The notes under the pieces: model-generated
Database searches by the model: none
Seen by the model: only the letters and a program-made list of their open reading frames with translations
Told to the model about the DNA's origin: nothing
Translations under genes and position numbers: made by a program
Source: Robiginitomaculum sp.
Lineage (GTDB): Bacteria; Pseudomonadota; Alphaproteobacteria; Caulobacterales; Maricaulaceae
Reading direction: 5' to 3'
Assembly: GCA_002733605.1 (NCBI GenBank)
Contig: NVWK01000012.1
Span: 80,506 to 144,505 of the forward strand
DNA length: 64,000 nt
Part shown: positions 1 to 9,400 of the stretch, piece after piece
Layout of the letters: each line of letters opens with the position of its first letter
Numbering within the stretch: the stretch's first letter is position 1

Positions 1-2543
1 CATCGTTGTCCGGCCGCATTGAAGGCGGACGCGATCACATCATCGACCACTTGCTCTTTCAAGGCACTTGTATCGACAAACATGCCGTTTAGCCCGCCGG
101 TTTCGGCGATCAATACAGGAATGGGGCCATCTTTGGCGGCGAGTGTGCGGTTGATGATTTGCGCCACTTCGGTGGAGCCTGTAAAACATACACCGGCGAC
201 AGGCGCCGCCTCGACCAAGTGCGCTCCGACATCAACGCCCGAACCGGGCAGTACATGCAGTACATTTTTCGGCAAGCCTGCTTTTTGGAACAATTTGATG
301 GTTTCATACGCGATCAGCGGGGTTTGCTCTGCGGGTTTTGCCAACACCGTATTGCCGGCGGCTAACGCAGCCGCGATTTGGCCGGTAAAGATGGCGAGCG
401 GGAAATTCCACGGACTGATACAAACAAAAACGCCGCGTCCGCGCAGGGATAAATGATTGGTTTCCCCTGCCGGGCCAGGCAGGCATTCGGGTTCTCCGAA
501 CAAACGTTCTGCCTCGCAGGCATAATAGCGTAGGAAATCTACGGCTTCACGAACTTCGGAGACACCATCTTCAAAGCATTTGCCGGCTTCCAATGTCATC
601 AAGGCGGTAAAGTCCTCGGTTTTCGCCTCCAACGCGTCCGCCATGCTGCGTAAAATATGGGCCCGCTCAACCCCTCCTCGACGATCCCACTCGGGATAGG
701 CCTTAAGTGCAGATGTGTGGGCGGTTTGCATATCTGCAGGTGATGCCGAGACGCATGTGCCAAGAGCGGTTCCGCTCGCGGGTGCGCTGATGGTTTCGCC
801 TTCTCCTCTGCCAATGCCGGTGCCTTTGATGGTCTTGCCGTTTACAATTGGCCCTGCGGTTATTTTCTTGAACTTCGCGACCCTGTTTTCCAAGTCTATG
901 CGCACAGCGCTTTGGGTTAAATCCAGACCGCGTGAATTTTTACGGGCCTCACCGTAGAGACGCGGCGGAGACGGGATTTTATCATGGCGTACAGGTGGGC
1001 CATCTAAAAACGGGGACTTGGCGACCTGTTCTGCGGGCACACTCTCATCTAGAAACGAATGCACAAAGGAGGTATTGGCCCCATTCTCCAGCAATCTGCG
1101 TACCAGATACGGCAATAGGTCTTCATGGGCACCAACCGGCGCATAGACGCGGCACGGGGCCGGATGGCCGGGGCTATCATAAACGGCGGCATAGAGGGCG
1201 TCGCCCATGCCGTGTAAACGTTGGAACTCATAATGTTCGCCGCCACCTTGGCGGCGCCCGCCTCGTACCATTTCTTCGATTGCGGCAACTGTGTGGGCAT
1301 TATGGGTAGCAAATTGCGTGTAAATCCACTGGCCCGCATCAAGTAGGGTACGTGCACAGGCCAGATAGGCTAAATCGGTTGTTGATTTACGGGTCCACAC
1401 AGAAAAATCCGGCTGGCCGCTCATATGGGCATGTTTGATCTCGCTATCCCAATAGGCCCCTTTGACGAGGCGCACCATGAGACGCCGCCCTTTACCGCCA
1501 CGACATTCTCGTGCCAAATCGGCCAGTTTCTCACAGACCATAACACCGCGTTTTTGGTAAGCCTGTACGGCCAGCCCCAAGCCTTCCCACTCATCTAACG
1601 CCTCTTCATTGACCAGTTTTTCCAGTAATTTCAAAGAGATGACAAGCCGGTCGGCCTCCTCTGCATCCAGAGTGAAATTGAGATTGGCTTTGGCCGCTTC
1701 AATGGCGAGGGCTTTTACTTTCGGGTAAAGCTCGACCATAAGCTGGTCTTCTTTCCGGGTTTCGTAACGCGCATGTAGAGCCGACAGTTTGACCGAAATT
1801 CCGTTTTTCGAGGCAGGCGACGCGTGAACGTCCTGCGTTTTGCCCAAAGTGACAATCGCGTCCCAATAGGCTTTGAAATAGCGCTCGGCATCGGCAGCTG
1901 TGCGGGCCCCCTCTCCCAACATATCAAAGGAGCAAATGGCGGGCTTCTTTCCGGGCTCCAACGTTTTTGCCCGCTCCACGGCGGCCTCTATTGTCCGGCC
2001 AACTACAAATTGTTCGCCCATAATGCGCATGGCCTGCATCATGGCGGCGCGGATGACAGGTTCGCCGACTTGTCTGGTCATGGATTTCATGAAACTGCCA
2101 AGGTTTTTGCGGGCCCGTTCGTCAACTTCAACAATTGATCCGGTCAACATCAAGCCCCATGTGGACGCATTGACCAGCCAGCTCTCGGATTGGCCTTTGT
2201 GCTCGCCCCAGTCTCCCGACGAGATTTTCTCGGCAATCAGCCGGTCTGCCGTTTTGGCGTCCGGCACCCGCAACAAGCTCTCGGCTAGACACATAAGAGC
2301 CAGACCTTCCTTGTTGGAGAGGCCAAACTCTTCGAGGAAGCTCTCCATCATGCCTTTATGCAAATGGCCCGAACCGTCGGATAATTTACGGGCTTTTCGC
2401 ACCAGTCCGACCGCATTTTGATTGATATCCGCCTGCTCTTGAGGGCTCAGACGGGTGGTCGCGCCCAATGTTGAGGCCGCAACATTTTCATCCGTAAACT
2501 TATGGCTATCAAGCGCTTCCCAATCGATCATCAACGTCCCCAT
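1..2543 (-). CDS. putA: Bifunctional proline dehydrogenase / P5C dehydrogenase PutA, 3' end cut by window
   Basis: Oxidises proline to glutamate in two steps (FAD-dependent proline dehydrogenase, then NAD-dependent P5C dehydrogenase). The ORF track omits it because the stop lies outside the window, but the minus frame is open throughout. The N-terminus has the helical PutA arm (around 'LALMCLAESLLRVPDAKTAD') and no ribbon-helix-helix DNA-binding domain, so it is probably not an autorepressor. The FAD-domain motif 'RLVKGAYWDSEIKHA' lies near residue 355. The dehydrogenase motif 'LNAMFVDTSALKEQVVDDV' is followed by 'NAAGQR' at the edge, so the window stops just before the catalytic Cys expected in the family. 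About 847 codons are present. An alternative start is the ATG at 2531, which has GGGGAC upstream. The family assignment is firm; only the start is uncertain. Confidence 0.95.
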   Translation of the reverse strand, partial: MGTLMIDWEALDSHKFTDENVAASTLGATTRLSPQEQADINQNAVGLVRKARKLSDGSGHLHKGMMESFLEEFGLSNKEGLALMCLAESLLRVPDAKTADRLIAEKISSGDWGEHKGQSESWLVNASTWGLMLTGSIVEVDERARKNLGSFMKSMTRQVGEPVIRAAMMQAMRIMGEQFVVGRTIEAAVERAKTLEPGKKPAICSFDMLGEGARTAADAERYFKAYWDAIVTLGKTQDVHASPASKNGISVKLSALHARYETRKEDQLMVELYPKVKALAIEAAKANLNFTLDAEEADRLVISLKLLEKLVNEEALDEWEGLGLAVQAYQKRGVMVCEKLADLARECRGGKGRRLMVRLVKGAYWDSEIKHAHMSGQPDFSVWTRKSTTDLAYLACARTLLDAGQWIYTQFATHNAHTVAAIEEMVRGGRRQGGGEHYEFQRLHGMGDALYAAVYDSPGHPAPCRVYAPVGAHEDLLPYLVRRLLENGANTSFVHSFLDESVPAEQVAKSPFLDGPPVRHDKIPSPPRLYGEARKNSRGLDLTQSAVRIDLENRVAKFKKITAGPIVNGKTIKGTGIGRGEGETISAPASGTALGTCVSASPADMQTAHTSALKAYPEWDRRGGVERAHILRSMADALEAKTEDFTALMTLEAGKCFEDGVSEVREAVDFLRYYACEAERLFGEPECLPGPAGETNHLSLRGRGVFVCISPWNFPLAIFTGQIAAALAAGNTVLAKPAEQTPLIAYETIKLFQKAGLPKNVLHVLPGSGVDVGAHLVEAAPVAGVCFTGSTEVAQIINRTLAAKDGPIPVLIAETGGLNGMFVDTSALKEQVVDDVIASAFNAAGQR

Positions 2544-2614
2544 TTATGTGTATATATTCGCCCAGTTCCGAGTATAGTCCAAACAACGCAAAAATAACAC
2601 TCGAATTGGTACGA

Positions 2615-2642
2615 TTGACCCGTTTTTAAGAGCTTTTGACCC
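2615..2642. repeat. Direct repeat TTGACCC x2, 21 bp apart, in the divergent putA/HAD promoter region
   Basis: The 125-bp gap between divergent putA and the HAD gene contains TTGACCC at 2615-2621 and again at 2636-2642. A 21-bp period puts both on the same helical face, as expected for a dimeric regulator. The 7-mer is short, so chance is possible. Confidence 0.3.
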
Positions 2643-2668
2643 ACTTTTGAAGGAATCAAGACACATCC

Positions 2669-3304
2669 ATGCCCAAGAAGATGCACACGCCAGAAAAAAC
2701 CCGCAAACCGGTACAAATCATTGCTTTCGATTTTGACGGCACGATTACCACACAAGACACATTTGCCCTGTTTTTACGGTATTGGGCAGGCACACCGCTC
2801 TGGACCCTTAAGATACTGAAATTACTTCCTATATTTATAGCCTACGGGCTTAAATTTATTGATCGCAATGCTGTGAAAGTCCATGTTATCCGTACATTTT
2901 TTAAAGGCGCGGATGCGAGCGCCCTGCAAAGCAAAGCCGATCAATTTGCTCAAGAAATTATTCCAAAATTGATTCGCCCACACGCACTGGAAACCCTAAA
3001 ACAGAAGAATAAACCTCCATATACGCTTTATATAGTTTCGGCCTCTATCGAACCCTATCTGCTGAGCTGGGCAAAAACACATAATATTCACAATGTTTTA
3101 TCAACAAAGCTTCACGTGGTTAACGGAAGGTTAACGGGCGAAATCGACGGGCTTAATTGCTGGGGCGCGGGCAAAACTGCTAAAATTGCGTCAGAAATGG
3201 CGGATACACCCTATAAAATCGCTGAAGCCTATGGTGACACCCGTGGAGATCGCGAAATGCTCCACGCCGCAGAAGCGTCTTTCTGGTTACCTTTTCGCCT
3301 GTAG
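2669..3304 (+). CDS. HAD superfamily subfamily IB phosphatase (PSP-like)
   Basis: A 211-residue cytosolic HAD phosphohydrolase. Motif I is 'FDFDGTITTQD' (nucleophile and acid/base Asp) near residue 25, motif II is the Ser in 'YIVSAS' near residue 125, motif III is the Lys in 'GAGKTAKI', and motif IV is 'YGDTRGDREML'. The helical cap between motifs I and II fits subfamily IB, which includes phosphoserine phosphatase and the Caulobacter CicA type. No phosphoserine-specific signature is evident, so the substrate is unknown. An AAGGA lies about 12 bases upstream of the ATG; Met5 is an alternative start. It is divergent from putA and stands alone before the giant repeat gene. Confidence 0.85.
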   Translation: MPKKMHTPEKTRKPVQIIAFDFDGTITTQDTFALFLRYWAGTPLWTLKILKLLPIFIAYGLKFIDRNAVKVHVIRTFFKGADASALQSKADQFAQEIIPKLIRPHALETLKQKNKPPYTLYIVSASIEPYLLSWAKTHNIHNVLSTKLHVVNGRLTGEIDGLNCWGAGKTAKIASEMADTPYKIAEAYGDTRGDREMLHAAEASFWLPFRL

Positions 3305-3446
3305 GTAACAATGCGATTGATTCCATGCCCTAATATGTACTAGCAACTGTATTATCGCCTAGCTTAAATGTTAAATTTTTGTTAGGATGTGGGGATTCTG
3401 TATGTATGCAGATATCTGTATTTTGGTGTTTTTTGGGGGATCCATA

Positions 3447-6400
3447 ATGAAACGCACACTTCTATTGGCAGCATGCGCTGCCGCTTTCGCATCAACGACA
3501 ATTGCGCAGGATTTACCGCCAGGTAATCCGCTCCCCGGTGAATGTTTCGCTCGGGTTATTGTGCCGGCACAATACCGGACGTCTACAGAGACAATTGTCT
3601 TGCGTGAAGCAGGAGAAGAGCTTCGTAAAATCCCGGCAACATACGAAACCGTTACCGAGCAAGTTCTGGTTCAAGAAGCCAGCTTTGAGCTGGTCACGGT
3701 TCCAGCAACGTATAGAAATGTTACACAAACAGTTGTTGTTCAAGAAGCCTCTACGGATTTGGTCACTGTCCCTGCTGTCTACGGCACAGCCACAGAAACG
3801 ATTATCGTGCAACCGCAATCAATTAATTATGTTGCAGTTCCGGCCGTTTATGAAAATGTAAGTGAAACCGTCATTGTCCAAGAAGCGTCTACAGCTCTCG
3901 TAACCATTCCCCCGGTTTACGAAAATGTGACCCAAACCGTCATCGTACAAGAAGCGTCTACAGAACTGGTGACGACCCCGGCTATTTTTGGCACCGTCAC
4001 TGAAACCATTATTGTGACCCCCCGCTCTGTTACGTATGAGCAGATACCTGCAACATATGAAACCGTCACGGATACGATTGTGGTTCAGGAAGCCTCCACA
4101 GAGCTTGTGAGCATTCCAGCTATTTTTGAAAATGTATCCGAAACCATTGTTACCCAAGAAGCGACAACGGAACTGGTGAGCGTACCGCCTGCTTACGAGA
4201 CCGTATCCGAAACCATTATTGTTCAAGAAGCCTCTACAGAGCTTGTCACTATTCCAGCCACCTTTGGCACAGTCACAGAGACCGTCGTTGTGACACCGGA
4301 AACAATTGAGTATGTGAGTGTTCCTGCTGTTTTCGGAACGGTTACAGATACAATTGTGACACAAGAAGTTTCTACAGAGTTAGTGAGCATTCCAGCTGTT
4401 TTCGGATCTGTTACCGAAACGATTGTTGTTCAAGAAGCTTCGACAGAATTGTTGAGCCTGCCCGCAACCTTCGAAACTGTCTCAGAGACTGTCGTCGTGC
4501 AAGAAGCGTCGACCGAGCTTGTGAGTATTGCGCCCGTATTTGAAAACGTAACTGAAACCGTTATCGTTCAGCCGGAATCTGTTGAATATATCAATATCCC
4601 AGCCGTTTACGAAAATGAAACAGAGACGATTATTGTTCAAGAGGCCTCCACCGAGTTGGTCTCCATTCCGGCCACATTTGAAACGGTTACAGATACAGTC
4701 GTTATGACGCCACAAACCGTAAATTATGTTACTATTCCGACCACATACGAAACGGTTCAAGATGTTGTAATTGTTCAAGAGGCTTCGACCGAACTAGTGA
4801 CGATCCCGGCGACATTCGCAACGGTTACGGAAACCATTATCGTGACCCCGCAAACCGTAGACTACGTCACGGTTCCGGCCACATATGAAACGGTTCAGGA
4901 CGTCGTGGTTGTTCAAGAAGCCTCTGCCGAGCTCGTCACGATTGCGGCGACATTCGAAAACGTTACAGAGACCGTTGTCGTTCAGGAAGCCTCAGTTGAA
5001 TATGTCAGCATTCCGGCTATCTACGGCAATGTTACCGAAACAGTTGTCGTGCAGGAAGCTTCAACTGAACTGGTGAGCATCCCAGCCGCATTTGAAACGG
5101 TCACGGAAACCATTATCGTAACCCCGCAAACCGTGAGTTATGTTACCGTTCCGGCCACATACGAAACCGTTCAGGATGTTGTGGTTGTTCAAGAAGCCTC
5201 GACAGATCTGATCACAATCCCGGCCACATTCGAAAATGTTACGGAAACCATTGTTGTGACCCCGCAAAGCATGGACTATGTTACCGTTCCGGCCACATAT
5301 GAAACCGTTCAGGACGTTGTGATTGTACAGGAAGCTTCAATAGAGCTTATACAAATCCCGGCGATCTTTGAAACGGTCGTAGAAACTGTGGAAGTTACAC
5401 CGCGAACCATTGAATACATTGTGATCCCTGCCGTATATGAAACCATACAGGAATCATATATCTCTCAAGCTGCCTCAACAGAGCTGGTCACGATCCCGGC
5501 CACATTCGAAACAGTGACAGACCCGATTATTGTGACGCCACAAACCGTAGACTATGTCACGGTTCCTGCCGTATATGAAAGCTACCAAGAGAGCATTGTC
5601 GTACAAGCTGCTTCGACAGAACTGGTCACGATCCCGGCCACATTTGAAAATGTTACCGAGACCATTATTGTTACACCTCAAACCGTAGATTACGTCATGG
5701 TTGCGGCCACATACGAAACGGTTCAGGATGTTGTGGTTGTTCAAGAAGCCTCGACTGAACTGGTAACCATTCCAGCGACTTTTGAAACCGTTACAGATAC
5801 TGTTGTCGTTCAGCCCGCAGGCATTGAATATGTAACCGTACCTCCAGTGTACGAAACCGTCAGCGAAACAATTGTCGTGCAAGAAGCGTCTAGCGAGCTC
5901 GTGTCCGTTGCAGCCACATATAGAAATGTTATGGAAACCATCATCGTGACCCCGCAAACCGTGAATTACGTCACGGTTCCGGCGACATACGAAACGGTTA
6001 CAGACACAGTCGTTGCCCAAGAAGCCTCTACAGAGCTGGTAACCATCCCGGCAAGTTTCAACACGGTTACAGATACCGTTATCGTCACACCACAAACCGT
6101 GAACTATGTGACAGTTCCGGCCACATACGAGACGGTTAGCGACACTATTGTCGTTCAGGAAGCCTCCACAGAGTTAGTGACAATCCCGGCGACATTTGAA
6201 AATGTCACGGAAACCGTACTGGTTCAGGCCGCCGGCATTGAATATGTAAATGTCCCCGCCACATACGAGACGGTTAGCGACACTATTGTTGTCCAAGAAT
6301 CCTCCACCGAGTTGGTGACAATCCCGGCGACTTTCCAAAACGTGACCGAGACGGTTGTTGTTCAGGAAGCGTCTACAGAACTGGTTTCCATTCCGCCGTC

Positions 6401-9400
6401 ATATGAAAATGTGTCCGAGACAATTGTTGTACGTGAAGCGACAACAGAGTTGGTCACTATTCCGGCTACGTTTGAAACCGTTACAGAGACCGTTATTGTG
6501 ACCCCGCAAAGCGTGGAGTACAACACGATCCCGGCCCGGTATGAAACCTATCAGGAAACAATTATTGCTCAGGAAGCCTCAACAGAACTTGTTGCTGTTG
6601 CCGCGACATTCGAGACCGTGACCGAGACCGTTGTTGTTCAGGAAGTCTCCACAGAGTTGGTGACCATCCCGGCCCAGTATAACACTGTGTCCGAAACAAT
6701 TGTTGTTCAGGAAGCCTCGACAGAACTTGTCACCATTCCGGCAAGTTTCAGAACGGTTACGGACACCGTCGTTATGACACCGCAAACCGTCGCGTATGAA
6801 ACGGTCCCGGCCACATACGAAACATATCAAGAAGCCATCGTGGTGCGCGAAGCGACGACCGAGCTGGTTGTTGTACCGGCAAGCTATAGAACGGTTACCG
6901 AAACAGTTATTGCCCAAGAAGCGTCGACAGAACTGGTCACAGTTCCGGCAACATACAGAACTGTCACCGACACGATTGTACTCACACCCCAAACGGTTGA
7001 GTATGTTACGGTGCCTGCCAGCTTCCGTGACAGCACGACGACATATGTTGCACAGGACAGTGTTGAGCACATGATCGTTATTCCGGCCATTTACGATACG
7101 GTTACGGAAACTGTTATTACGCAGGAAGCCTCGACAAACCTTCGTGTTATTCCGACAACATATCGTACTGTTACAGAGACGATTGTTATACAGCCTGCAC
7201 GTACCGAGATTGAAGTTATTGCCGCCGTCTACCAAACCCGTACCGAGCGTGTTTTGATCTCTCCGGCACGTGAAGAGTGGAAACCGGGCTCTCAAGCCCT
7301 CAACTATGGTCAAATTCAGCAATCAGGGCGCTTTAACACCAATACACCGCGTCAGTTTACAGTCTTTAACGGCGTGTCAGAACAAGTGGTTGTCTCGACA
7401 CAAACGATCGTGAACCAAACTGGTGAGATTTTGTGTCGTGTGTTAATTCCGGCCCAGTACAAAACCATTACCAAGCGTGTTGTGAAAACAGCCGCACGGA
7501 CGGTTGAGCGGGCGATCCCTGCCGTCACCAGACAAATTACACGTCGCGTGGTCGAAACGGCTGCTAGGACTGAAACTATCGCTATTCCGGCCGTGACCAA
7601 TACAATTACCCGCCGGGTTCTTCGCTCCCCTGCCCGTTTCATTCACTTTAGTGAAGCGCGTCAGTCAAACTTACTGATCACCGCCGGATACACTGCGGAC
7701 GGGAAGATCGTCGGTTTTATTGATAATAATGGTGATGGCGCTGATGACCGTGATGGTCTTTCACAAGCCGAAGCCGCAGCTGCGGATCGCCGGGGCAATG
7801 GATCACGTGCGCTTGGCAATGGTACCTATGGCCAACAAATGGGCAACGTAAATACACGCGTTATTACAGAAAATGCAAAAGTGGTTGAGCGGGTTATTCC
7901 TGCCGTGACCAAACAAATCTCACGCCGTGTCGTTGATCAGGCGGCACATACGGTTGAGCGCGTTATTCCGGCCGTAACCAATACAATTACCCGTCGCGTC
8001 GTTGACCGTCCGGCCAGCACACAAGAACGTGTCATTCCGGCCGTGACCGAGATGGATACCCGCCGCCGCATTAAAACACCGGCACGCACGGTTGAACGTG
8101 TCATCCCTGCCGTGACCAAGCAAATCACACGTCGTGTGGTTGATCGTCCAGCAAGTACGCAAGAGCGTGTTATTCCGGCCATCACGAAAGTAGAAACACG
8201 TCGTGTGGTTATAACGCCTGCGACGACACGCGAACGCGTGATCCCAGCAATCACCAAACAAGTCACCCGTCGTGTGGTCAGAACAGCAGCAAGTACGCAA
8301 GAACGCGTCATTCCGGCCGTGACCAGACAAGAAACACGTCGTCGTATCGCGGCGCCAGCGCGCACCGTTGAGCGGGTTATCCCGGCTGTGACCAAGCAGA
8401 TTTCTCGCCGTATTGTGAGAACTCCGGCCTCAACCGTTGAAAAAATTGTTCCGGCTGTCACAAGAGTGGAAACACGCCGCGTTCTGCGCGCGCGCGCAAG
8501 TACACAAGAGCGGGTCATTCCGGCGATTACTAAACAAGTCACCCGTCGCGTGGTCAGCACGCCAGCCCGTACGCAAGAGCGGGTCATTCCAGCGATCACT
8601 AAAGTGGAAACACGCCGCGTTATAAGAGCAGCGGCCCACACGGTTGAACGTCCTGTCGCGGCCATTACCAAGCAAATCACGCGCCGCGTGGTCAGAACAC
8701 CGGCCCGTACGCAAGAGCGCGTCATTCCGGCGATCACGAAAGTGGAAACACGTCGTGTGATTAAAGAAGCCGCCCATACGGTTGAACGCATTGTACCGGC
8801 GATCACCAAGCAAATCACACGCCGCATCGTTGACCGTCCGGCCAGCACGCAAGAGCGTGTTATCCCGGCAATCATCAGACAAGAAACCCGCCGCGTCATT
8901 AAAGAGGCGGCCCACACGGTTGAACGTGTCATTCCGGCCGTGACCAAGCAAATCACACGCCGCGTTGTTGACCGTACGGCCAGCACACAAGAGCGTGTCA
9001 TTCCGGCCATCACCAAAGTAGAAACCCGTCGTGTGGTCACAACGCCTGCAACAACGCAGGAGCGGGTCACACCGGCGATCACCAAACAGATATCACGTCG
9101 TGTGGTCAAAACACCGGCCCGTACACAAGAACGGGTTATTCCGGCGATCACCAAACTAGAAAGCCGCCGCGTCATTACGGAAGCGGCCCATACGGTTGAA
9201 CGTGTCATTCCGGCGATCACCAAACAAATCACCCGTCGCGTGATCAAAACTGCGGCAAGTACGCAAGAGCGCATCATCCCGGCTGTGACCAAAATGGAAA
9301 CACGTCGCCGCATTACAACGCCGGCGCGGACAACGGAACGTGTTATTCCGGCAGTGACCAAACGGGTCGCACGCCGCGTCGTGAAAACGGCGGCCATTAC

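Noticed and set aside
1-2543. Frameshift in putA, suggested by the absence of a long minus ORF in the track
   Set aside because: Frame checked at both ends, around residues 1-160, near 355 and at the window edge: all are in one frame. The track omits it only because the stop is outside the window.
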